NCBI GenBank assembly: GCA_024742995.1
Contig: JANSXK010000003.1
Coordinates: 62,001 to 126,000 of the forward strand
DNA: 64,000 bases
Direction: 5' to 3'
Origin: Gammaproteobacteria bacterium
GTDB lineage: Bacteria; Pseudomonadota; Gammaproteobacteria; Legionellales; Legionellaceae
Position 1 is the stretch's first letter; every line of letters begins with the position of its first letter. The notes under the pieces are model-generated. The model was not told the origin of the DNA. It saw only the letters and a list, made by a program, of their open reading frames with translations, and made no database searches. Position numbers and translations under genes: made by a program. Of the stretch, positions 44,601 through 53,317 are shown in pieces.

Positions 44601-47564
44601 CAAGTCCTGATATCTTGTTGTTTCAGATCTGTTTTTTTTGTTGGTTTTCAGTATTGTGGCGAAAGAGGCTGTAGGGTCTATCTCGAATCTAAGTAATACC
44701 AGGTTGACGAAAAATCCTATGGTCTTACCGGCCAATGCATGGTGTCGACCAGAAAACGCAGTCACAAAATTGATATCATTTTGATTTGAATAATGTGCTA
44801 ACAACAAGCCAAATGCTGATGCAAGAAGATCATATAAGGTTACTTTGTTCTTTTGTGCTATTGCTTTGAGTTTTTTTGTTGTGGCGGTATCAAGTTTAAA
44901 ATTAATGCGTTTTCCCAGTGTTTTGCCTTCAAATTCTGTTTGCGGGTGGTCATAAATGAGCTCTAATTTGGGTGCTTTATGTAGATATTTTTCCCAAAAA
45001 AGTTTTTGCTGAGACAACAGTTGATCAGAAACGAGTTTTTTTTGCCAGTAGGAAAATTCAGTATAAGAAGGGGCTTCATTTGTTAGAGGTGAGTTTACGC
45101 CTTTTTCAAAGGCTTCGTAGAGTATACCCAGCTCATTCAATAAGATACTTAATGACCATCCATCGTGGATAATGTGGTGAATGCTAATTAAAAGGATACT
45201 TTTATTGTCAGAGGTTACCATTAATCCAACTCTCAAGAGAGGAGCGTGGCTCAAATCGAATGTTTTGTATTTAAAGTCGTTAAGAAATCGAGTTTGTGCT
45301 GAAGGATTTGTTTTCCTTAAAATTTCTACTTTAAATTTTATCTTAGATAAAGGATTCACATGAATGAATGGTTCATCATTAACTTCAAAAAAAGAATAAC
45401 GCAGGACATCATGGCGATTTATCAATGTTAGAAAAGCACGTTCTAGTTTATCTGCCTCTATATTTTTAGGGATTTCATAGGCCACAAACATATTGTTTTT
45501 ATTGGTTTTCTCGGAAATTTTTTCGTCGTACCAAAGTCTCATTTGGGCTTGTGAAAGAGGGACATTAATCTTCATATCCGTAATGACTTCTGAAATGTTT
45601 TTGCTGCTATCTATTTCTTTCAGCAAACCTTTTACAAGGGTATTAAAACTAAATTTAGGTTCTAACAAATCGAAAGGATTTATGCTGATACGATAAGTAT
45701 GATAAATATCACTAGCAATGAGTACGCTTTTTAGAGAATCGATACCAAGGCTTCTAAGCTCAAGGTTTTTCTTGGCAATTTCAATGTGATGACGTTTAAA
45801 AATTTCAAGTAAATTTATTTTTACAGTTTTTGAATCACTTTCTAGATTCTTAGTCATTTTTTTTGTTGAGTATTTTGTTTTGATGGTATGTGCTGCTATT
45901 TCCAGCAGATAGTCGTTGATCGGTGTTGTGTTTTTGGCAGAAGTTCTGGAGGCTGTTTTAGGGGTTTCGGTATCAGGGGATTTAAAAACAGCGCCTGCGA
46001 TTTGATCAACGGAAAGCAAAACATGGGTTTTATCGTTTAATTTTTGTTTCCCACTGATTTTTTTGAGAAAATTTATTGCGGGGATATTTCTTTTGGTTAT
46101 CACAAAAGGTACATCAACATTTTTTATATGATGTTTTTTTGCAACTTTAGATAAATATTGCAAAATATCGTATTCAATGCCTCGACCTAAAATACGGCAA
46201 CTAAGAAAAAAAGATTTGACTGTGAGCGTATCTTTTTGCAGTTCATACACTAAAACACCCACCAACCCATAATCACCATATTTGTCACTTACATGGATAA
46301 TGAGGCAACAGGGAGCACCATTTTTAATACTGGTATCGAATTCGATCCCGGTCATTGCGTTTGGAAAAATATTGAATTGATTGGTTCGTTTACTTAGTTG
46401 AAAGACACGCTCATAGTCTTTGATTTTAGCCTTGCTGATCAATGTTTTTATTTTAAGATTTTTTAAAAACTGAGCGTAAGTTTGGCTTTCTGATTTTAAT
46501 TGTTCCCGGAATTTATTCTTTTGATAGAATTTTGTTCTATTCTCGTCTTCATGGCCTTGGCTTAGGTTGTCAAACGCCCATATAGATTTTAGGTAAGGCA
46601 GTCTCTTTTTCGTGTTTTTGGGTAGTTCAATGACTAAAACTTCTGGAATTTTTGCTTGCACTTCTCCACATTCAATTTTGTTATCGTCAATGAAAATAAA
46701 ACTATCTAATCCGAGATCTAACTCTTTCGCAATGGATTCGATATTTGTAGATTTTGTTTCCCAGTTGATTCTATGGGTACAAATGTGTTTTTCAAGATTA
46801 AGCTTCATATCCTTATGATTGTTGAATGCTGAAAGAACTGATGCTTCACTGTTTTTGCTGCACAAACAGACTAAAAATCCAGTTTTATAGCAGTCTATAA
46901 CAAATTGTTGTATGGATGAGTATTCACCATCGATACTGATACCCTCAATACCATCTTCTTCTATAATTCCATTCCACAATGTGCCGTCACAATCTAATAC
47001 GATGACCTTATGTGGTTTTCTTGACAATAAAGAGTATTTTCTTGCTATGATAGTTGCCAGTGTATTATAAAAATCAAAAGTGTAGGGGATATGCCCATGT
47101 TTCTCAGAAAAATTATCGAATATAGCCAACGAACTATGGGTATCTAATATTTCTTGTGATGTAATAAAATGGATGTTTTTATGAGTGGAAAGCTTTTTTT
47201 GTAAGGTTTCTTCGATAGAATCGAAAAAAGAGGTTTCGTTTGTTCGAGTACATTCTGTTGGTGTTATTAGAATAAGTAAAGGGACTTTCATTTGAGTTTG
47301 TATCGTTTGAAAGGCTATCAATAGGTCATTTATTTTTTCGGATGTTTTTTTAGAGGGATGTTGCGTACTAAATAAATCACACAATCTTATCAGTACGACA
47401 TTTAATCCTGTATCATTAGTATTTGACTCGCTTGAAGGTAGTAGCATTTGCTGGAAAAGCTGATTGTAAATAAATTGAACTTTTTGTTCCGTAAATTTAT
47501 TAAGGAAGAATGCTAGTTGCGGACGCATCACATCGGCTGTAAAAGTTGAAGTGATATTGATCAT
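41643..47564 (-). CDS. FkbH-ACP-C-A-PCP-TE hybrid nonribosomal peptide synthetase
   Basis: A 1973-aa assembly-line enzyme. Residues 1-530 are FkbH-like: a HAD domain with VLDCDGTLW (191-197) and IFIDDNKIEC, then an acyltransferase-like part. FkbH proteins dephosphorylate 1,3-bisphosphoglycerate and load glyceryl onto a carrier. An ACP follows (LGIDSLKS, Ser610). The condensation domain (about 665-1090) has HHIIHDG (His797). The adenylation domain (about 1130-1620) has LYTSGSTGKPKG, YGPTE, IKINGYRIEL and GKVDKK. A PCP (LGGNSISAL, Ser1673) and a type I thioesterase (GYSFGG, Ser1815; Asp1844; His1948) complete it. All catalytic motifs are intact. The predicted product is one glyceryl or related acyl unit joined to one amino acid. 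No phosphopantetheinyl transferase is encoded nearby. Confidence 0.9.
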   Translation of the reverse strand: MINITSTFTADVMRPQLAFFLNKFTEQKVQFIYNQLFQQMLLPSSESNTNDTGLNVVLIRLCDLFSTQHPSKKTSEKINDLLIAFQTIQTQMKVPLLILITPTECTRTNETSFFDSIEETLQKKLSTHKNIHFITSQEILDTHSSLAIFDNFSEKHGHIPYTFDFYNTLATIIARKYSLLSRKPHKVIVLDCDGTLWNGIIEEDGIEGISIDGEYSSIQQFVIDCYKTGFLVCLCSKNSEASVLSAFNNHKDMKLNLEKHICTHRINWETKSTNIESIAKELDLGLDSFIFIDDNKIECGEVQAKIPEVLVIELPKNTKKRLPYLKSIWAFDNLSQGHEDENRTKFYQKNKFREQLKSESQTYAQFLKNLKIKTLISKAKIKDYERVFQLSKRTNQFNIFPNAMTGIEFDTSIKNGAPCCLIIHVSDKYGDYGLVGVLVYELQKDTLTVKSFFLSCRILGRGIEYDILQYLSKVAKKHHIKNVDVPFVITKRNIPAINFLKKISGKQKLNDKTHVLLSVDQIAGAVFKSPDTETPKTASRTSAKNTTPINDYLLEIAAHTIKTKYSTKKMTKNLESDSKTVKINLLEIFKRHHIEIAKKNLELRSLGIDSLKSVLIASDIYHTYRISINPFDLLEPKFSFNTLVKGLLKEIDSSKNISEVITDMKINVPLSQAQMRLWYDEKISEKTNKNNMFVAYEIPKNIEADKLERAFLTLINRHDVLRYSFFEVNDEPFIHVNPLSKIKFKVEILRKTNPSAQTRFLNDFKYKTFDLSHAPLLRVGLMVTSDNKSILLISIHHIIHDGWSLSILLNELGILYEAFEKGVNSPLTNEAPSYTEFSYWQKKLVSDQLLSQQKLFWEKYLHKAPKLELIYDHPQTEFEGKTLGKRINFKLDTATTKKLKAIAQKNKVTLYDLLASAFGLLLAHYSNQNDINFVTAFSGRHHALAGKTIGFFVNLVLLRFEIDPTASFATILKTNKKNRSETTRYQDLPFNEILQITGDTVSSKVHSFSQAGFIFQNYPTPTLYIDGKKSKRIFSDDAAEIVYDACQECRFGNMICFMQELDLNLHGLFEYNVSLFNEKTIQHIILAFKTLLKNIADHPTGPALNIELVSPQQKNILLNKWSKPSRESEFKKDLLSYFAEHVAKTPNKIAVKHNDTVISYQDLDNKSNLIAQRLQKAGVKKERPVGLFLEKNIEHIIAMLAVVKSGGCYVPIGRDQPNVRVNYIVDDVGLACIITDSEGVQSFNLKRNSIKIINIFDEELREKPAIYTPVRTTPNQLTLVLYTSGSTGKPKGVMIEQASILRLVKSPNYIKISANDHMAQTSSITFDAATLEIWGALLNGARLILIDKHSLLDANSFAHFLQYEKISILFLTTQLFHSYAFSTPGLFKYLKYLLVGGEAVLPDAVSNIFNQTHHPKYFINGYGPTENTTFSTTYMAKTNDNLPDPIPIGKPISGTEVCVLGKGLNPVPVGAPGKLYLSGMGLSRKYINLKQLNRDKFIHYLGKRIYDTGDIVTWQADGNLKYIGREDNQIKINGYRIELNGIEAHIEAHPMVEQAIGLIKNIGHHKNLVVYVLLKEDIELSNVNLYHYLKLNLPPYMLPTFYYQITNVPITNTGKVDKKTLAALDLPPITYTEYESPSSALQNEITGIYAQILDIDQSKIGINAEFFDLGGNSISALTLIHMLNDTYATKINFSTLYECSTIKLLSEHINHTLNDAHFESILHQDQLYKNTLKTMQIGSSDKIPLIFVHPIGGTGFCYFDLIKLLPKDQPCYIIQDPSIDADKILFDDIASMAEHYNDLLLNEIKSKQFILAGYSFGGMLSLEMAHQLEQKKLDDKLSYIITFDTWVVSNFLNAAAKEALKQSILQQYERVETNLAKENIDPKPWMELYYTRLQELGFIYTPPKINKKIILFKAMQQTGDFAAMDDNANYLDLHTSKAVDIHLIPGNHDSILQLPNVKYISDIMVSYTHNLES

Positions 47565-47670
47565 TTAACCGCCTAATTGGATTACCTATGAAAAATACTG
47601 CTTAATTTTATCACTTAAATTTCCTGTAGTATACAAACCGCCACAATTAGGACGATTTTAAGGAAAGCTT

Positions 47671-48840
47671 TTGAAAAAACGGGGATGGTTAAAAACGCGT
47701 AGTTCTTCCAAATTAATGGGATGTGTCATTCATAAACTATTAGTGGTTGTCGTAAGTTTTGTTGTTGAGGGGCAAGCTTATGGCGCAGCCACTCAAATTC
47801 TGAATGATATTTTTTATCAGAATCCAGCTGAATTGTCTTTGGTAAATAAGGCACAGATCCTGGCGGGAAATTTATATATTAGGCCCGCTTTTGAGTTTAC
47901 AGGCATATCTTCTGGCGAGACTGGGACAGTGAATAGTGTTGTAGGTGATTCATTGCCTTATTTATTGACAGCGTTTCGAATCACAGATCAGTTTGTAGCT
48001 GGTATTAATATAACACCTAGCGGGTATGGTCATTTGGATTGGCCGGAAGATTCTTTCGTAGCTTTCGATTCAACAGTAACGAATGTCCTTTATTATAGAG
48101 GTGCTATTCAAACCAGTTATCAATTTACAGATAAATTAGCACTGGGGGTTGGATTCAATTTTGAATGGAATAAGTTGGCAGAGCTAAATTTTGTAATTCC
48201 AGGTTCTGGTAATCAGGTAAATAAGATTTCTGGTTTAAATTATACAGGGGATGTAGGGTTATTCTATAAGATAAACGCTTATAATAATTTGACGGCCGCT
48301 ATTTATACAGCAGTGGATACGCTTGGTTACGGTACTAGTACCCTTGGCAATGTTACTGTTGATAATTTATCTCTGAATCTCACAGAAGCCAGTATAATTT
48401 TTGTAGGGCTTCAGCATACGGTAAATGAAAAATGGTTTGTAGAAGGCAAAGTATATTGGTCGAATTGGACAATTCAGAAAAACTTGGACTTTACTAATAC
48501 AACGACAGGAAGCTACGTTGTTCCAACAGATTGGAAAAAGGTATGGTCTTTCCAGCTCTTTACTCGTTATGTTCTCAATGACAACATTGCAATATTGGGC
48601 AATCTTTTATATGAAACAAATCCAGGTCCATTGGACACAAATGCTATAGGTTATCCATTGGCTGCTTCTGGCTCATTGTCATTAGGACTTGATGTTACTG
48701 TACGAAAAGACCTTTCTGCACAAATTGTATATGGTTATGGTGCATTTCTTCCTAATTCACCGATAAATAATTCAACTAGTCTCGGAACAATTAATGCAAA
48801 TTTCCAAGCAGCCACCCTACAATTTATCTATAAAATATAA
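47671..48840 (+). CDS. FadL/OmpP1-family outer-membrane channel
   Basis: A 389-aa barrel protein resembling FadL-type transporters that let hydrophobic molecules cross the outer membrane. The mature start contains QNPAELSLVNKAQILAGN, like the NPA block of FadL N-termini. Repeated strands (LALGVGFNFEWNKLAEL, IVYGYGAF) continue to a C-terminal aromatic FIYKI. It starts with TTG at 47671 after AAGGAAAG; an ATG at 47716 also leaves a signal peptide (KLLVVVVSFVVEGQAYG). It diverges from the NRPS gene, with 106 bp between them. Import or release of the NRPS product is an inference. Confidence 0.78.
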   Translation: MKKRGWLKTRSSSKLMGCVIHKLLVVVVSFVVEGQAYGAATQILNDIFYQNPAELSLVNKAQILAGNLYIRPAFEFTGISSGETGTVNSVVGDSLPYLLTAFRITDQFVAGINITPSGYGHLDWPEDSFVAFDSTVTNVLYYRGAIQTSYQFTDKLALGVGFNFEWNKLAELNFVIPGSGNQVNKISGLNYTGDVGLFYKINAYNNLTAAIYTAVDTLGYGTSTLGNVTVDNLSLNLTEASIIFVGLQHTVNEKWFVEGKVYWSNWTIQKNLDFTNTTTGSYVVPTDWKKVWSFQLFTRYVLNDNIAILGNLLYETNPGPLDTNAIGYPLAASGSLSLGLDVTVRKDLSAQIVYGYGAFLPNSPINNSTSLGTINANFQAATLQFIYKI

Positions 48841-49343
48841 CGTCCACCACTGTGCAAAACAAAGGTCGCAAAACTTCCAGCAACAACCTAGATAAAAAAA
48901 TAACCTCCATGCTAAAGTTTAATTCAGTTCAAACCCAGAAGCACAATCAAAATACTATTGACGGAACTGGGCTTCTTGCATGTCGTGATATTGAAGTGTT
49001 TTCTAAACGAAATCATAGTAATCTACACAATGTTTTGGATTTGGGGTGTGGTTCTGGTGCTCAACGAGTTTTTAATTTACGCACCTTAACAAAAGCTTGG
49101 AAGCATACAAAGTATTATGTAGAATGTGGCAACCAAATTAGGATGGCTTATAAAGAACATATCTTAACACCATGTTCTTAATTTGCGCACTGCAGTGTTG
49201 TTTATGTTCTAATGCAAGTAAAAAGGAGTTTTAGATGGACGCATTGCAAGCCATTCATCTTTCTTAGTTGAGCCATATTATTTGTTTTTAAACTTTGTTT
49301 TACGATAACTATCATTTCTTTAAAAATAAAAGGAGTTATCCAA
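48841..49343. other. Degraded gap between FadL-type and U-box genes
   Basis: Holds the methyltransferase-like remnant at 48852-49181 and no other convincing gene. A 17-bp direct repeat, GTTTTTAATTTACGCAC at 49068 and GTTCTTAATTTGCGCAC at 49175, lies 107 bp apart with two differences. The last 100 bp are AT-rich and end in the strong ribosome site of the U-box gene. Confidence 0.4.
48852..49181 (+). pseudogene. Fragment of a class I SAM-dependent methyltransferase
   Basis: The 109-codon frame (GTG start; inner ATG at 48909) contains NLHNVLDLGCGSGAQ, the SAM-binding motif I of class I methyltransferases, at residues ~82-97. It then runs into sequence with no motif II or later strands and stops 15-20 residues on. 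A working methyltransferase needs about 150 residues after motif I. It is best read as the decayed or truncated 5' part of a former gene behind the FadL-type gene. Confidence 0.5.
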
Positions 49344-51983
49344 ATGCATGCAGAAAACGAAACCGAATATTATAAGAAACAAAAAGAAATTAGGTTCCAA
49401 CGAACAGGTATTTTTCGAAGTAAAGATGTTATGGGAAGCGGGGACATATCGTTTTGTTTTGATAGGGTTATTCAAGGGATAACCCAGCATAGAGAATTCA
49501 CTCAACTAAGTTTATCTGGTGGGGGTAGGCAACCAATAGAATTAACAGTCATAGATTTATCTAACAGTCAGATTGAGAATCTTAGTCCTGAGGAGTGGCG
49601 GAGATTATGCTCTGTTTTAGCTGAGCAAAAGAAGCTTGTCTACCTGAGTTTAGCTTTGAATGATTTTTCCAAATATCGTTTTCCTTCAAACAATTGGGCA
49701 GTCCTTGGCGAAGCATTGGCGCAATGTCCCGAACTAACTACACTGGATTTAAGTCTAGGTTTTTCCAGTACTCCGAGATCAGGAACTTCGATTGCGATGC
49801 ATTGGGATTGGTCTGCTATTGGAAAAATGGTCAATAGTATTCATACGCTTAGAGCACTGGAATTAGCTCATATTGAGCTGGAAGCATTTGATACCCATGC
49901 TGTTTTTACCACAACTTTAGAACAAAATAAAACGCTATGTTACTTAAACTACTGGACATATAAGCGTTTTTATGGAATAACAACCGCACTTGCTGATAGG
50001 TTATCCGGAAACAAAGCCGCATGGACAGCAGCAAAGGCTACGGAGGCTAAACGGGAGATTTTAGCTGCGATGCCTGCACCTTCGTGGTTCGAGCGTGCTG
50101 CTCAGGTTTTTCGGTCCCCTACTCTTGAGATACCGATTCCTACCCCAGAAAATAGCTCAGTTTCAACTATGAAGACTCATATCTCGAATTATATTTTGTC
50201 TGCTGCGAATCCCCATCATTCTGTTCAGAATAGATGTATTGCAATTAATGCCCTGAATACCTTAATGACAACAGCCCCAGAACATAGAAACACCATTCGT
50301 GAAGAAGGTGGCATTGCTCTTTTGATTGATTGCTTGGAGCATGATGATACTTCAATAAAGGAATACACTGCTAAGACGCTTCTCAGTTTGCTTAGGACGA
50401 ATGAGCTTAATCTATATGTTTTTAGAGAGCTGAGTGTCTTAGATCGTATTAGGCAACATATGCAAAGAAGTACAAACCCAAATATACGAAGTAATTTGCA
50501 GGAAATTATAGATATTTTAGCGCCAGTTTCTAGTTCAACAGGAAGAGAAACTGCTACGACACCTGTGTTTCCTAGCGGGTATAATGACATGTTGTTTAGG
50601 AACAGAAGATCAGACCGAGGAATTGTCGAGGCTGAAGATAGCTTAATCAATTTGAAACAGCAACATAAAGCATTGCGCGAAAGCGTGTCACGTAAAAACA
50701 CACTTTCTCGGTATAGCTCAGGTGATCCAAGCTTACTTGAGATTACAGATCAAAAAATTGCTGCATATATTGGGGATGTGTTCAATAGATTTGAGCAATG
50801 CCAAGATAGTTTGCCTGCAGAGCAATTACGCTATGTAAAAAAAATGGAAAGCTTGATTATGAATATAATCAGCCAGGATGATAGAAAAACTTATCAAGTC
50901 CTACTGGAGATTCAAGCGTATATTGTGAAACTTCATAATGCTGTGATTCATTTGAATCGTAGAAGTAGGATGGATAATGCAGCATTCATAACATTATCAC
51001 GAGACTTACTGGCATTATTCGAATCTCATGATTTGCTTCAGGATGCTAGAGTAGCAGAAGTACGTGTATCAGATTTGCCCTCTCAAAATGTATGTTTTTC
51101 TCCTCCAGATGCAGCAGAAGACAGGCACATATCTGATATAAGGCAAGAAGGTAAAGGGTCATCACCAACCGTCGAACAATTTATTTCAAAGAAGCATTTA
51201 GAAGCAGATTTGATCTGTCCTATCACGTTCGAACTAATGACTGATCCTGTAATGACATGCAAAGGTCAGACGTATGAACGAGCGAATATTGAACGTTGGT
51301 TTAGAATGGGACATCACTCAGATCCTATTTCGAATGAACCCCTAGAGGATCTTAGCCTCACGCCCAATATTGTTTTAAGAAAAATAATTGACACTTATAA
51401 TTCTAAATCAGTTTCTTTTACAGCGGCAGCAGATGCAAAGCAGACAGAAGAAAGCCTCGCTGTTTCTGCAAAAGCATTGCCTGGACAAACTGTTTTGTTA
51501 CAACCGAGAAATAAGCAAGCGGTTGCTGCTGTGAGTGTGGGCACTAGATCTTTAGATCAGGATTCTAATAGAGTGAGAAGAATGCAGGGTATTTTGCAAG
51601 CAGGACAATTTGCTCATAATGCATCCATCATAATTGAGCATAGAGATGGATGCGAAACTCGGGATCAATATGGTGTATATCAAGAGAATACGGCAGGTGA
51701 TAGAAGCTTGTTATTAGCAGCAACGCCAGACAGCGTGAGTCTACATCGACCTTTCCTCAGACAGGCAAACAATGGGGCGAATGTATTGACCAGCGCCAGG
51801 CTTGTTTTGGCATCTATAGGCATTACTGAAGCGTCTACAACGATACCTTCTATCGATATTGGAAGGGAAGGCAGGAATCAAGTATTAGCCGATGCAATTA
51901 GGGCAGAGCATGCGCGACTCTTGCGTAGACTGTCTGCTGTTAATACAGAAAATGACACGACTATGAGAAATACATTTGCTTAA
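49344..51983 (+). CDS. LRR-like / ARM / U-box protein, probable ubiquitin-ligase effector
   Basis: An 879-aa protein with eukaryote-like domains. Residues ~45-210 have leucine-rich repeats of the RNI kind (LTVIDLSNSQIENLS, LTTLDLSLGF, LRALELAHIELE). Residues ~275-400 form armadillo/HEAT-like helices (GGIALLIDCLEHDDTSIKEYTAKTLLSLL). A U-box follows at about 620-693: DLICPITFELMTDPVMTCKG, YERANIERWF, DPISNEPLE, LTPNIVLRKII. U-boxes recruit E2 enzymes, so it is probably injected into a eukaryotic host cell as an E3 ligase. The C-terminal ~180 residues are unassigned. AAAAGGAGTTATCCAA precedes the ATG. There is no signal peptide, as expected for a type IV secreted effector. Confidence 0.88.
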   Translation: MHAENETEYYKKQKEIRFQRTGIFRSKDVMGSGDISFCFDRVIQGITQHREFTQLSLSGGGRQPIELTVIDLSNSQIENLSPEEWRRLCSVLAEQKKLVYLSLALNDFSKYRFPSNNWAVLGEALAQCPELTTLDLSLGFSSTPRSGTSIAMHWDWSAIGKMVNSIHTLRALELAHIELEAFDTHAVFTTTLEQNKTLCYLNYWTYKRFYGITTALADRLSGNKAAWTAAKATEAKREILAAMPAPSWFERAAQVFRSPTLEIPIPTPENSSVSTMKTHISNYILSAANPHHSVQNRCIAINALNTLMTTAPEHRNTIREEGGIALLIDCLEHDDTSIKEYTAKTLLSLLRTNELNLYVFRELSVLDRIRQHMQRSTNPNIRSNLQEIIDILAPVSSSTGRETATTPVFPSGYNDMLFRNRRSDRGIVEAEDSLINLKQQHKALRESVSRKNTLSRYSSGDPSLLEITDQKIAAYIGDVFNRFEQCQDSLPAEQLRYVKKMESLIMNIISQDDRKTYQVLLEIQAYIVKLHNAVIHLNRRSRMDNAAFITLSRDLLALFESHDLLQDARVAEVRVSDLPSQNVCFSPPDAAEDRHISDIRQEGKGSSPTVEQFISKKHLEADLICPITFELMTDPVMTCKGQTYERANIERWFRMGHHSDPISNEPLEDLSLTPNIVLRKIIDTYNSKSVSFTAAADAKQTEESLAVSAKALPGQTVLLQPRNKQAVAAVSVGTRSLDQDSNRVRRMQGILQAGQFAHNASIIIEHRDGCETRDQYGVYQENTAGDRSLLLAATPDSVSLHRPFLRQANNGANVLTSARLVLASIGITEASTTIPSIDIGREGRNQVLADAIRAEHARLLRRLSAVNTENDTTMRNTFA

Positions 51984-52093
51984 ACTACGTAGTGTGAGTA
52001 AGCCACCGCTAAGCATGAAAAAAGAAAAACGGCGATGGATGTTTGCAAACGTGCTTGATTCGCCATTCTAGCTAATTATTTACTGAACCTTAA

Positions 52094-52585
52094 TTATTGA
52101 TAAGATGATAAAAGCTCTTCTAGTAAACTCGTTGTTAAGGCGCGGATTCCAGGACAGCTTGATTCTCTAGGCCCAGCAATATTTAGGGTTTCAATGCTAG
52201 TCTCAATCATCCAGTTGATACAATCTGTAACGTCAGGATTTTCTATATTTAAGACATGATACGCTTTGGTTTGTTCTTTGAGTTTTGTCAGAGTTAAAAT
52301 TGTGCCGTCTTTGAGATCACTAGGTAATGGCCAGCAAGGAACGATAATTAAAGTACCATCGGAATCAAGAATATTTCTTATGGTTCTTGCATTGAAATTA
52401 TCTTGATCATTGTCAAATTCACCGTCGATTTCTACTAACGAAGTATAATACATAGGGATTATATCTCGTTCATCAATTCTACTTTTTGGACACCATCCAC
52501 CACAGTCAATATTTAATTTTATGGCAATATCAAGGGCGGCTCTATCAACGCCTGTTTGACCGCCGGATATGATTTTTTTCAACAT
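52094..52585 (-). CDS. Putative molybdenum-cofactor carrier-like protein
   Basis: A 163-aa Rossmann-like protein related to the plant/bacterial molybdenum-cofactor carrier family. It begins IISGGQTGVDRAALDIAI, the diagnostic GGQTGVDRAALD motif, then GGWCPKSRIDERD. DSDGTLIIVP and NIAGPRESSCPGI correspond to later conserved blocks. The family is linked to the LOG/DprA-like fold seen in the next gene. No molybdopterin genes are nearby, so nucleotide- or sugar-related activity is also possible. Confidence 0.75.
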   Translation of the reverse strand: MLKKIISGGQTGVDRAALDIAIKLNIDCGGWCPKSRIDERDIIPMYYTSLVEIDGEFDNDQDNFNARTIRNILDSDGTLIIVPCWPLPSDLKDGTILTLTKLKEQTKAYHVLNIENPDVTDCINWMIETSIETLNIAGPRESSCPGIRALTTSLLEELLSSYQ

Positions 52586-52745
52586 AATGAATGCCTTTAT
52601 CCTATTTAGTATTACTTAGTTTTCTGGGAATTCACAATGAATTCATACCACCATACAAATATCGCAAATAAATGACCTTATAAACAATACATAGCATTAC
52701 TTAAAGCATACAATAAGATAAATTTAGTATTAATGGATTATCAAA

Positions 52746-53291
52746 ATGAAAAAAGCATGTGTTTTTTTAGGATCTGCTTTTGGTACCAAGGAGATATACA
52801 GCGCTGAGGCTATTAAGTTAGGGCAGGAACTGGTAAAGAGAGATCTTACTTTAATCTATGGTGGTTCCAGTCTTGGGTTGATGGGATTGTTGGCGAATAC
52901 GGTGAAGCAGCATGGTGGTAAAGCCATTGGTATTATTACTGAGCACCTTATTGATAAAGAAAAGCCTTTGACCATTCTGGATGAGCTGCATGTCGTTGAT
53001 TCCATCCAAGAAAGAAAATTGATGATGCAACAAATGGCAGATGTATTTATCATTATGCCAGGAGGTCTTGGCACGCTTGAAGAGGCGTTTGAAACATGGT
53101 GTGCTGTAAAAACCGGGGCATTGCAAAAAGACATAGGTTTTCTGAATACAGATGGGTATTTTGATGGCATGTTTCAGTTTATCAATCATTGTGAAGACAA
53201 TGGCTTTTTGTCTCATGCCCAAAATGCTATTCCTCATAGTGATTCAGATGTTGTGTCATTAATGGGTAAATTGTTAAAAGATGGCGATTAG
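52746..53291 (+). CDS. LOG-family (TIGR00730) nucleotide hydrolase
   Basis: A 181-aa Rossmann-fold protein with the LOG signatures IYGGSSLGLMG and IMPGGLGTLEEAFE (PGGxGTxxE). Members release bases from nucleoside 5'-monophosphates; plant relatives activate cytokinins. VFLGSAFG at the N-terminus matches the usual CVFCGS start. It forms a short unit with the carboxymuconolactone-decarboxylase-family gene 26 nt downstream. The substrate here is unknown. Confidence 0.88.
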   Translation: MKKACVFLGSAFGTKEIYSAEAIKLGQELVKRDLTLIYGGSSLGLMGLLANTVKQHGGKAIGIITEHLIDKEKPLTILDELHVVDSIQERKLMMQQMADVFIIMPGGLGTLEEAFETWCAVKTGALQKDIGFLNTDGYFDGMFQFINHCEDNGFLSHAQNAIPHSDSDVVSLMGKLLKDGD

Positions 53292-53317
53292 ATAAAAAAT
53301 AAAACAAGGATTTTAGT

